DNA from: Planctomycetaceae bacterium
Lineage (GTDB): Bacteria > Planctomycetota > MHYJ01 > SBBU01
Assembly (NCBI GenBank): GCA_005239585.1
Contig: SBBU01000052.1
Coordinates: 1-15,273, forward strand
DNA: 15,273 nt
Direction: 5' to 3'
The position numbers and the translations under genes were made by a program. Positions 7,705 to 14,486 of the stretch are shown in pieces. The notes under the pieces were generated by a model. It worked only from the letters and a program-made list of their open reading frames with translations. It had not been told where the DNA came from and ran no database searches. Positions within the stretch are counted from its first letter, which is position 1. Each line of letters opens with the position of its first letter.

Positions 7705-8055
7705 TGGAGGCGGAGGGAATCGAACCCTCGTCCCGAGATAGTCAAGCCCAAGCCTGCTACGCACATGTCCCGATATTTTTGCTTACCCTGCGTTGGCCAT
7801 CGGGCGGGCCTTGGCAGGGCAAAGCCGTGGTATTCATGTCCCCAAGAGACCCCACGACAGAATCCTCGGGTGAGCCTGATCCCCACGCCACTACCAGACC
7901 TTCAGGCCGATCCAGCGGGCGGCTACACTTTTTAGTTTAGTGCAGCAACACTATATGTTTCGGCTTGAATATTTCGCAAGTCATTTTACGAGCCACTTGC
8001 AGCCTCGGTACGCTAACTTGGTACCCTCCATCCGGTCGAAACCCAGTTCGCCCCC
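7705..8055 (-). ncRNA. ssrA: Transfer-messenger RNA (tmRNA, SsrA), one-piece
   Basis: tmRNA rescues stalled ribosomes and tags the unfinished protein for proteolysis. At 351 bases it is the usual one-piece size. The 5' strand GGGGGCG (8055-8049) pairs with CGCCTCC near the 3' end to form the acceptor stem, with discriminator A at 7705; CCA is not encoded. The 5' segment ACTGGGTTTCGACCGG and the 3' segment with GTGCGTAG, GACGAGGGTTCGATTCCC and a 5-bp T-stem are diagnostic. Pseudoknot 1 is visible: CGAG/CTCG and GCAAGT/ACTTGC. Eleven bases after it, the same spacing as in E. coli, the resume codon GCC (7964) opens the tag AETYSVAALN, ending at UAA 7934-7932. The UAA sits in the loop of a 7-bp stem GCUGCAC/GUGUAGC. 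Short open frames across this locus are not genes. Confidence 0.96.
7932..7964 (-). other. tmRNA-encoded tag peptide reading frame (AETYSVAALN)
   Basis: The codons from GCC at 7964 give Ala-Glu-Thr-Tyr-Ser-Val-Ala-Ala-Leu-Asn and then UAA. The start is set by the spacing from pseudoknot 1. Known tags nearly always end in a small hydrophobic stretch such as LAA or VAA; here VAA is followed by LN. Removing one C (7940) would put a UAA straight after VAA. Confidence 0.75.
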
Positions 8056-8081
8056 AAATTGCAAAAGAACAACCAAGAATG

Positions 8082-8110
8082 ATTATACTAGCATAGCACA
8101 AGCCATTCAA
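8082..8110 (-). promoter_or_regulatory. Sigma-70 promoter of the tmRNA gene
   Basis: On the minus strand TTGAAT (8110-8105) and a perfect TATAAT (8087-8082) are separated by 17 bases. Transcription would start near 8075, about 20 bases before the mature 5' end at 8055, leaving a short leader for RNase P to remove. Confidence 0.85.
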
Positions 8111-8265
8111 TTTGAAGCTCTTGACGAAGTTCAAGTCTAAAATCAACAATATAGAATCGATGGGTGGGTTAATAACATGAGGTGCTCAGGTGTTACTGAA
8201 ATATACTCGGCAGATGAAGATTTCGATCGCCTCTCTGGTTTCGCAGGATTTTCTGATCCAGCGCG
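8111..8265. other. Intergenic, nothing further recognised
   Basis: This stretch lies between the end of the second anti-sigma gene and the tmRNA promoter. I see no credible coding frame, RNA gene or clear terminator in it. Confidence 0.5.
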
Positions 8266-8865
8266 TTATTCAAGTTTGCGATGACAGTACCTGCAAATAC
8301 CGAGTTCTTTACCACAAGCGCTGCACAGAGCTGGTGTTGGTCCCCAGCCTCCTGCATAGGAGAGTTCTACGCAACGCACACACTTGGCTGGCTTTTGATC
8401 GTGACCGCTACCGAAGATATGATCACCTTTGCATTTACCCTCCTTAATCCATTTTTTGTCGTCGTCTTTGACTGAATCCGTTTTTCGTTGGCAATGTACA
8501 CATATTCCAAGCTCCTTGGCGCAGCCATAGCACAAAGCATGAAGATAACTACCTTTGCCGCACCTTTGACATGTGTCCTCTTTATCAATGCACTTGTTGC
8601 AGCGACAGCAGCCGCCATCCTTTTTTAAACCACCACCCGGACATTTCCCCTCTTTGATCCATTTAGTGTCCTCTTGATCTTTCTTTGGTAAAACATTTAT
8701 TGAAATAATATCCGTTGCACCTTGAATGTCGGCAAGTTGCTTTTTCTCATCAAAGGCAGAAAATTTACCCGCAACCACGCGAATTTTATATTCTCCTGAC
8801 TTGGCGAAATTTCCATCTATAAGCAGTGAGAGCATCTTATAGGTTATCTTTTCGTTAGGTCCCAA
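8266..8865 (-). CDS. Distal part of anti-sigma gene 2: end of BsuPI-like domain plus Cys-rich repeats
   Basis: This frame continues directly, without a shift, from the gene at 8890-10047 after one UGA. The nominal start is a TTG at 8865 with no ribosome binding site, so it is best read as the C-terminal third of one 593-residue protein. Local residues 1-60 finish the immunoglobulin-like BsuPI domain (YKMLSLLIDGNFAKSGEYKI). Two tandem Cys-rich modules follow at 68-128 and 138-197. Each opens with KWIKEGKC, has a middle CxxC (CQRC, CVRC), and ends with LCxxCxKELGICxxCxRK. Seven or more cysteines per module suggest zinc binding or disulfides. By topology the module would lie outside the cytoplasm. 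I do not recognise a named family for it. It is either part of a recoded or suppressed gene, or the tail of a recent pseudogene. Confidence 0.7.
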   Translation of the reverse strand: MGPNEKITYKMLSLLIDGNFAKSGEYKIRVVAGKFSAFDEKKQLADIQGATDIISINVLPKKDQEDTKWIKEGKCPGGGLKKDGGCCRCNKCIDKEDTCQRCGKGSYLHALCYGCAKELGICVHCQRKTDSVKDDDKKWIKEGKCKGDHIFGSGHDQKPAKCVRCVELSYAGGWGPTPALCSACGKELGICRYCHRKLE

Positions 8866-8889
8866 CGGGACAGTTCCGGGTAAGCAATT

Positions 8890-8892
8890 TCA
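8890..8892 (-). other. In-frame UGA inside anti-sigma gene 2
   Basis: Codon 386 is TGA between GALI and NCLPGTVPLGPNEK. The flanking halves form one beta domain and share a frame. A CGA-to-TGA transition would explain it; readthrough cannot be excluded. A 5-bp hairpin GTCCC/GGGAC with loop GTT begins 18 bases downstream. Confidence 0.85.
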
Positions 8893-10047
8893 GATCAACG
8901 CACCGATAGGTTTGCCAGATTTCTGTTCACCATCTGGAGTAAGTATCTCAAACTGCCTGAAGGACCCCCAGTTGTCGTTGTGCACGCCTGCAACATATAG
9001 CTTTTCCTTCCCAGTATTTATGACCTCAACACTGAAATCAACTTGCACATCCTCTCCGATACGAATTTCCGTTTTAGATGGGATAAGCTTGAGTTCTGCC
9101 CCATTAATCACCTTCTTTTGAACCCATGTGAAGAAGAATTTTTCAGCTCGTTCGACACGGGCTTTTGTCTCGGGATCAGAATCCGTGGAGAGCCTCTTGA
9201 GCCATTCAAGTTTTGCTGCGCTGTCGAGAAACTGCTCGAGCTCACTCTGAGCCTTGTCTCGAATTGTTGGGTCGTCATCACCTAGGCGTTTTACAAGTCC
9301 CTCAAGCCTTTCTTTGACCTCCTTACTTATTTTGACAGGTTCTTGACTCTGCTCGATCAATGCGACCTCGCCTGCCTTGACCTGTAGAGTTTGTGAACTG
9401 GAAGGGCTTGCTATTTGCAGGATCCCTGCAACGACTGTGATAAGTGTAATTTTTTTCATATTCGTCCCTCCTTGAAATTCGATGGTGCAGTCTACACCAT
9501 TGTCATCAGGTGAATTAGTAACAGGCTGATTAAAAATGTCAGATTGATTTATAGTAACTATCGCCGTTTCAGTCTGAATTGTACTGAGCTCTTTAGAGCT
9601 GTTTTTGGAAAGTTTTACACGCAGGCTTCCATTTTCGAGTCTTAAAATCTCATTGGAAATTGCAGTGACCTTGCTAGTTTTGGTTGCCCTTATGAAACTT
9701 CCATCAGCAAAGGTACGTTCAAAGTATGGATCATTCTGGGGGTTTTTTGTGGCTAGCACTATGTAAAGTGAAACAGATATGATTACCAGAGCAGCAATTG
9801 AAATGGGGAGCCACAGTTTGACTGGTCGCTTATCTAGCTCCTTGAGTTTTTCTGATTTGTAACTTTTGTTGACAGGCTCGGCTGATCTTGCTTTTCCCAT
9901 GAGTTGCCATGTATTTCTATAGGATCTATACTCTTTTTGGCAGCTGGGACATTCATTGAGGTGTCCTTGAAGCAGACTTGACTCTTCAGGTGAAGCGTTT
10001 GCACTGACCTCATGTATGATTAGTTCCTTTATTGCTTTGCATTCCAT
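8890..10047 (-). CDS. FecR-type membrane anti-sigma factor 2 (cut by in-frame UGA)
   Basis: Partner of the sigma factor at 10051-10605. Residues 1-40 are a zinc-binding anti-sigma domain with C3, H29, C33 and C36, the same positions as in the kelch-type protein. Residues 78-99 form one membrane span (LWLPISIAALVIISVSLYIV). Residues about 110-232 fit a FecR domain (ADGSFIRATKTSKV, LRLENGSLRVKL, TLQVKAGEVALIE). Residues 245-310 are HEAT-like (LVKRLGDDDPTIRDKAQSEL, DPETKARVERAEKFF), a pattern I associate with planctomycete secreted proteins. From about 317 a BsuPI-like beta domain begins (LKLIPSKTEIRIGEDVQVDF) and is interrupted at codon 386 by UGA (8892-8890), after GKPIGALI. The domain resumes in the same frame. 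GGAGG at 10060-10056 lies eight bases before the ATG, inside the end of the sigma gene. Confidence 0.85.
   Translation of the reverse strand: MECKAIKELIIHEVSANASPEESSLLQGHLNECPSCQKEYRSYRNTWQLMGKARSAEPVNKSYKSEKLKELDKRPVKLWLPISIAALVIISVSLYIVLATKNPQNDPYFERTFADGSFIRATKTSKVTAISNEILRLENGSLRVKLSKNSSKELSTIQTETAIVTINQSDIFNQPVTNSPDDNGVDCTIEFQGGTNMKKITLITVVAGILQIASPSSSQTLQVKAGEVALIEQSQEPVKISKEVKERLEGLVKRLGDDDPTIRDKAQSELEQFLDSAAKLEWLKRLSTDSDPETKARVERAEKFFFTWVQKKVINGAELKLIPSKTEIRIGEDVQVDFSVEVINTGKEKLYVAGVHNDNWGSFRQFEILTPDGEQKSGKPIGALI
9457..9473 (-). promoter_or_regulatory. Internal ribosome binding site and in-frame ATG within anti-sigma gene 2
   Basis: AAGGAGG (9473-9467) lies seven bases before an in-frame ATG (9459-9457), Met197 of the anti-sigma factor. 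The product from here would begin MKKITLITVVAGILQIASPS, which reads as a signal peptide. Because the same residues also fit the last strands of the FecR domain, this could be chance or a true second start. Confidence 0.45.
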
Positions 10048-10050
10048 CTC

Positions 10051-10605
10051 TTATTCCTCCACAAAAGTTTTCAGCTTTTCGCACAGGACATCCAGTGCCT
10101 CGCTTAGGCGTGCCTCTACTGTCTTGATAGATATTCCAAGCATCTGGGCAATCTCAGAGTACTTGAGCCCATGGTAACGGCTCAGGACAAAGACCTCTCG
10201 TATCGGTTCGTTCAATCCTCCAAGGGATTTATCAACTGTGATTTCAAGTTCATTTAGGTTATGGGTTTGATAGGGCGTCTCTATCCGAGAGGGAGTCTCT
10301 TCGTGAAGAGGAGCTGTTTTTCGAATCGATTCTCGTTTGGATGCGTTAATCCATGTGTTACGGGCCATGGTTAAAAGCAGGGGTTGAGGCGGCTTGGCAG
10401 GATCATGGTCATTGCGGGACTTCCAAAGGTTCAAAAAGACCTCCTGCGCAACATCCTCTGCAAGTTGCTGATTAAATCCAGAGAGTCTGTATACATAGTC
10501 GAGCACTCCTTTCTGATACCTCTTGTAAATCTCATTAAAGGTTCCATTGTCTCCCATTTTTAATCGTTGCAGCAACTCTCGTTCTTGCACAACTCTATTC
10601 TTCAT
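10051..10605 (-). CDS. ECF-type RNA polymerase sigma factor (module 2)
   Basis: A 184-residue group 4 sigma factor. Region 2 covers about 23-92 (FNEIYKRYQKGVLDYVYRLS, LAEDVAQEVFLNLWKSR, PLLLTMARNTWINASKRE). Region 4 covers about 126-180 (LNEPIREVFVLSRYHGLKYS, EIAQMLGISIKTVEARLSEA). The ATG at 10605 has no obvious ribosome binding site; the next Met comes after the beginning of the fold. TAA (10053-10051) is separated by three bases from the anti-sigma ATG, and its last codons carry that gene's ribosome binding site, so the pair is translationally coupled. The sequence is clearly different from the sigma factor at 1739-2284, so this is not a recent duplication. Its regulon cannot be read from the window. 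Confidence 0.95.
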   Translation of the reverse strand: MKNRVVQERELLQRLKMGDNGTFNEIYKRYQKGVLDYVYRLSGFNQQLAEDVAQEVFLNLWKSRNDHDPAKPPQPLLLTMARNTWINASKRESIRKTAPLHEETPSRIETPYQTHNLNELEITVDKSLGGLNEPIREVFVLSRYHGLKYSEIAQMLGISIKTVEARLSEALDVLCEKLKTFVEE

Positions 10606-10765
10606 AGATATAAACAGCTAGGAACAGTTTTCCCCTATAATAATCTTTAGAAAAACAAGATTTTATTCGCCTTTGCCGAATATCCCACTCCTCCTCTGGC
10701 AGATTGCTGTGGGGAGTACCTTTTTGTCTCATTGATTTGCAATTGGAGTACCAACAGTAGATGTC
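10606..10765. other. Intergenic region upstream of sigma factor 2
   Basis: This stretch holds the end of the peptidase transcript and the sigma 2 promoter region. A 6-bp hairpin TATTCG/CGAATA with a 7-base loop lies near 10664-10682. I cannot assign a convincing promoter. Confidence 0.35.
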
Positions 10766-12883
10766 TTATTTCATATTCATCCCAAAGACTTGGAATAGAA
10801 AAGTATATATATCTGTTACCTCATCGATCACTTTGGTCGTAGGTTTCCAGGCTCCATGGCCTGCCATTGTTTCAATACGCAGTAGGATGGGATTCTTTCC
10901 AATATCAGCCGATTGTAATGCCGCTGCAAATTTTTTTGCGTGGACAGGAACAACACGATCGTCCGTGTCCGCAGAAATAATAAGTGTTGGTGGATATGCT
11001 GTTCCTCTCTTTACATTGTGAAGTGGCGAATATGCGTAGATGAAATTAAAGTGCTCTTGATTGGTCTCAGGATCCCCGTATTCGGGTATCCAGTAACGGC
11101 CGATTGCGAATTTGTGATATCTTAACATGTCGGTTAGGGGCACTTGGCATATTACAGCTCCAAGGAGTTCTGGCCTTTGTGTCATGCATGCAGCAACCAA
11201 TAGTCCTCCATTGCTTCCCCCTTGAATTGCAAGTTTCTCTGGGCTTGTGTACTTTAGCTTTATCAGCCATTCAGCCGCAGCTATAAAGTCATCGAAGCAA
11301 TTCTGCTTTTTATCAAGCATCCCTCCTTTATGCCAATCTTCACCAAATTCATTTCCGCCTCGAATGTTTGCGACGGCATGAACACCTCCGTTGCTCAGCC
11401 AAACGAGCCGCGACACTGAAAAGTGAGGCGTCAAACCTATGTTGAACCCGCCATAGCCGTAGAGCAGGGTGGGATTGTTGCCGTTCAGTTCAAGACCCTT
11501 GCGATGGGTAATAAACATTGGCACGCGAGTCCCATCCTTTGAGTTGTAAAAGACCTGCTTGGTCTGATAGATGGATGGATCGAATTCAATTTCAGACTTG
11601 TGAAATTGATCTAGGCTGTTAGTGATTAGATCATACTTGAAGATAGTTATTGGGAAGAGAAATGATTCAAAGCCAAAGAATAGTTCATTATCGAGTCTCT
11701 TGCCAGAGAGTGAATGGACAGAGCCAAGGGTAGGGAGTTCGATTTCTCGGATGAATTTGCCCTTAACATCGTAAAGTTTTAGTAGATGGTGCGCATTGTG
11801 CATATATGCTATTACAAACTTGTCATTGACCATTTTGACATGGGAAACGACATCGCCTTGCTGTGGGATTATCTCCTTCCAGTCCTTGCGGTCTGGATTT
11901 TCAAGATCAACAGCGACAATTCGTCCGCGATGTGCATCAAGGTCAGTTAATACATAGAAGACTCTCTCTATATTGTCTATTAGATTGAATCTTGCCTCAC
12001 CTACTTTGAAAAGGCAGGTAAAAGGTTTATCGCTCTCTACTTCTCGATAGTAGATTCCGTTCTTCCGACTCGTTCCATGATAAATATGGATTATAAGGTA
12101 CTTGCCGTCATCGGTTATGAATGGGTAGAGTCCTAGTTCCTTGTTCTCTGGACGCTCATAGACAAGTTTGTCCTCTGATTGTGGTGTCCCAAGTTTATGC
12201 CAGTAGACTCGGCTGTAATTAGTTTGATCTTCCTTTGGTACAGTGCCGGGCTCGGGGTGGCGATTGTAGTAAAAACCTGAATTATCGTGCTTCCATCCTA
12301 TACCAGCGTACCTGCAATATTTTATGACTTCATCATAGTCCTTACCCGTATCAACATTTCGAATTTTGATTTCCTGCCAGTCGCTCCCATGTTTTGATAT
12401 TCCATATGCAAGGTAATTTCCATCCCTTGAGAATACTTGGCTTGTGAGGGCAGTAGTGCCATCGGGGCTTAGGTTGTTGGGATCAATAACGACTAGGGGC
12501 TTGCCATCGAGTCCTTTTTGCATATAGAGCACCGATTGATTCTGAAGGCCGTCATTCTTGGAATAAACGTAGCGATCAGCTATCTTTCGTGGCACGGAGT
12601 ATTTGGGGTAGTTCCACAGTTCAGTGAGTCGATCTTTGATCTTCTTGCGCGTAGGTGAGGAATTGATAAAGGCATCTGTAATTTTGTTCTGCGCCTCCAC
12701 CCATTTTAGTGTTTCTTCCGAATTTGGATCTTCAAGCCACCGGTATGGATCATGAACCTTTGTCCCGTGATAGTCGCCTACGATGTTATCTGTTCGTGTG
12801 AGGGGATAGTCAAAGTGCCGTTTCTCAGTGGCACAACCTGTGAGAATAATTAAGAATATAAAATTAGAGCGAGAAATCTTCAT
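10766..12883 (-). CDS. Prolyl oligopeptidase lipoprotein (S9A family)
   Basis: A serine peptidase that cleaves short proline-containing peptides, here predicted to be membrane-anchored by lipid. The lipobox is LTGC, with Cys17 after FIFLIILTG. The product has 705 residues, the usual family size plus a leader. The N-terminal segment HDPYRWLEDPNSEETLKWVE (44-63) is typical of the family. The propeller region follows (SRDGNYLAYGISKHGSDWQE, GWKHDNSGFYYNRH). The hydrolase domain shows PTLLYGYGGF, NIRGGNEFGEDWHKGG, the nucleophile in GGSNGG (Ser557), the Asp in SADTDDRVVP (641/642), and the His in AGHGAWKP (676). All catalytic residues are present. The start ATG is preceded by AAGG at a proper distance. 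It is transcribed away from the lipoprotein gene at 12999 across a 115-base divergent region, and it ends 160 bases before the sigma gene. Confidence 0.97.
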   Translation of the reverse strand: MKISRSNFIFLIILTGCATEKRHFDYPLTRTDNIVGDYHGTKVHDPYRWLEDPNSEETLKWVEAQNKITDAFINSSPTRKKIKDRLTELWNYPKYSVPRKIADRYVYSKNDGLQNQSVLYMQKGLDGKPLVVIDPNNLSPDGTTALTSQVFSRDGNYLAYGISKHGSDWQEIKIRNVDTGKDYDEVIKYCRYAGIGWKHDNSGFYYNRHPEPGTVPKEDQTNYSRVYWHKLGTPQSEDKLVYERPENKELGLYPFITDDGKYLIIHIYHGTSRKNGIYYREVESDKPFTCLFKVGEARFNLIDNIERVFYVLTDLDAHRGRIVAVDLENPDRKDWKEIIPQQGDVVSHVKMVNDKFVIAYMHNAHHLLKLYDVKGKFIREIELPTLGSVHSLSGKRLDNELFFGFESFLFPITIFKYDLITNSLDQFHKSEIEFDPSIYQTKQVFYNSKDGTRVPMFITHRKGLELNGNNPTLLYGYGGFNIGLTPHFSVSRLVWLSNGGVHAVANIRGGNEFGEDWHKGGMLDKKQNCFDDFIAAAEWLIKLKYTSPEKLAIQGGSNGGLLVAACMTQRPELLGAVICQVPLTDMLRYHKFAIGRYWIPEYGDPETNQEHFNFIYAYSPLHNVKRGTAYPPTLIISADTDDRVVPVHAKKFAAALQSADIGKNPILLRIETMAGHGAWKPTTKVIDEVTDIYTFLFQVFGMNMK

Positions 12884-12939
12884 ACGATACCTTAATTAAA
12901 CCGTTATCGAGCTTATTTTAATGAGATAAAGAAATCAAC

Positions 12940-12968
12940 TTGATTGAGGCTAATCTTTAAGATAGAAT
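12940..12968 (+). promoter_or_regulatory. Sigma-70 promoter of the lipoprotein gene
   Basis: TTGATT (12940-12945) and TAGAAT (12963-12968) are separated by exactly 17 bases. Transcription would start near 12975, and GGAGGT (12990-12995) then precedes ATG 12999 by three bases. Confidence 0.65.
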
Positions 12969-12998
12969 TCACGAAACTCTCTTTCTTCTGGAGGTTAT

Positions 12999-14486
12999 AT
13001 GATTCGAATGGTATTTTTATTTTCTATTTTCACACTTGTTTCATGTGACGGGAAGGAAAAGGATACAAAAAAAACAGAAGGACCAGCTAAGATCATAGCA
13101 AGATTTGAAGGTCCAACTGGTACCGGAACACATGTAGAGATCCCCGAAGGCGCAGCACCAAAGGATACCAAGGTATGGCTTGTACCCAAGTCGGATTCGC
13201 CATTTCCATTTCCTGCTGAATGTGTCCCTGTTTCTATTATGAGGTTAGAGCCTGATGGCTTGAAGTTTCAAAGACCGGTTAAGGTCAGGTTCCAGCTCAA
13301 TCCGCCAGCGAGTAGCGCTGATGATCTGCGTGTTATGTCCCTAAATGGGAAGAAATGGGAACTTACCCAAGTCAAGGCATCCGTCACGCCAGACGGGAAA
13401 TATGCAGATGCATGGCTTGGTCATTTCTCTGACTGGTCGATCTCCAAGTGGTTAAAGGGGACGGAGACAGCAGATCCCAATGAATGGGATCCAAATTTCA
13501 TGGATAAGGTGATGAAGATGTCACTCGTTGGTGGATTTGGAAAGATAAACAAGGCGCTTGATATAGTAACTCAAAAAGGAGGTCCTTTAAGCGCGGAGGA
13601 CCTAAATGAAATTTATGGCACAAAATCTACAGAGGCTTTTGAGGTTTACGAATCGATGAAGGGCTATCTCAAGACCGCAAATCCCGCATTCTTTAATTTT
13701 CTTGCCATGATGAAGCTTGCACAGGATCCAACGCAGGCTAAAAACTGGGAAAAGTTTACTTCTCCTGTCGTAAAAGATTGGTTTAAAGAAAACTTTATAA
13801 AGAATGATGAGTTTTTGAAGAAATGGGAGGAGCGTTATTCTACATGCAAAAAACAATTTGACAATATTTGGCCTATTCTCAAACTTGCGCTAGAGAAAGA
13901 GCTTGGAATAAAAATTAGCCTTGAGGAGCTTGCTGCAATATTAGAACAGCAGCTGGAAAAATATATAAATAAGAAAAAGCCGGTTAAACCACAAGACAAT
14001 ATAAGAAGATTTGGGAGATTTATCCATGACTTGGAAAAACACTTGATTTATCATGGGCAGAAAACGGATTTCAAGATAAACTATGATCCAATACCGAGCG
14101 GCATAACCTCTTCAAAAGATCTCGAAGAATATGGGCCAAAACTTGCGGCTCAGCTCGAAAAAGAGCTGACAGTTTTAATTTTTGCATGGGAGAGCGGAAA
14201 ATACCAAGAGGTATTCAGCTCCGATTTATATGACCTTGCCGAGTATCTCGGTAATGACCTCACGGGTCACCCTGCTCCAGTGATCCGGGACTTTCTTTCA
14301 GCCTTGCGGTCAGACCTAAACACAAAATATAACTGGTATGCAGAGGGAACGGCTGGAGATGTTCTCGTCTATTCAAATTCAACGTGGAAAGGTTACGAGC
14401 TGCCCTTTATTCCGTTTCCTTCTGCTGCTCACGTCATAGATAAAAAATTTGTGGAGAAAGAAGAGAGGTATATTTACACCTATTGA
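12999..14486 (+). CDS. Large lipoprotein with ZU5-like domain, first 495 residues (ends at in-frame UGA)
   Basis: An exported lipoprotein of unknown function. The lipobox is LVSC, with Cys16 after MVFLFSIFTLVS, followed by a charged linker (DGKEKDTKKTEG). Residues about 28-155 resemble a ZU5-type beta domain: THVEIPEGAAPKDTKVWLVP, then IMRLEPDGLKFQRPVKVRFQ, then LGHFSDWSIS. Residues about 165-440 are mostly helical (LSAEDLNEIYGTKSTEAFEV, LKLALEKELGIKISLEELAA). The start is set by GGAGGT three bases upstream and by the lipobox. The frame stops at TGA (14484-14486) after RYIYTY but continues open behind it to the end of the window. The intact protein would therefore exceed 757 residues. The gene is divergent from the prolyl oligopeptidase lipoprotein. 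Confidence 0.82.
   Translation: MIRMVFLFSIFTLVSCDGKEKDTKKTEGPAKIIARFEGPTGTGTHVEIPEGAAPKDTKVWLVPKSDSPFPFPAECVPVSIMRLEPDGLKFQRPVKVRFQLNPPASSADDLRVMSLNGKKWELTQVKASVTPDGKYADAWLGHFSDWSISKWLKGTETADPNEWDPNFMDKVMKMSLVGGFGKINKALDIVTQKGGPLSAEDLNEIYGTKSTEAFEVYESMKGYLKTANPAFFNFLAMMKLAQDPTQAKNWEKFTSPVVKDWFKENFIKNDEFLKKWEERYSTCKKQFDNIWPILKLALEKELGIKISLEELAAILEQQLEKYINKKKPVKPQDNIRRFGRFIHDLEKHLIYHGQKTDFKINYDPIPSGITSSKDLEEYGPKLAAQLEKELTVLIFAWESGKYQEVFSSDLYDLAEYLGNDLTGHPAPVIRDFLSALRSDLNTKYNWYAEGTAGDVLVYSNSTWKGYELPFIPFPSAAHVIDKKFVEKEERYIYTY
14484..14486 (+). other. In-frame UGA inside the lipoprotein gene
   Basis: TGA lies between RYIYTY and VTLPRTPLDATVRFVV. No frame shift is needed to continue, and no start codon with a ribosome binding site follows. 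A CGA-to-TGA change would restore the protein. Confidence 0.8.

Noticed and set aside
7576..8149. Several short open frames on both strands across the RNA region
   Set aside because: They run through the tmRNA, its promoter and the palindromes and have no protein-like composition; the RNA explains the sequence.
8850..8892. Selenocysteine at the UGA of anti-sigma gene 2
   Set aside because: A 5-bp hairpin with a G-first loop does follow at a permitted distance, but it is short, the context matches no selenoprotein family I know, and the second UGA has no comparable hairpin.
10713..10752. Direct repeats GGAGTACC (10713-10720 and 10745-10752) as an operator upstream of sigma 2
   Set aside because: Only 8 bases and two copies; this can occur by chance in a region of this size, and no promoter is placed near it.
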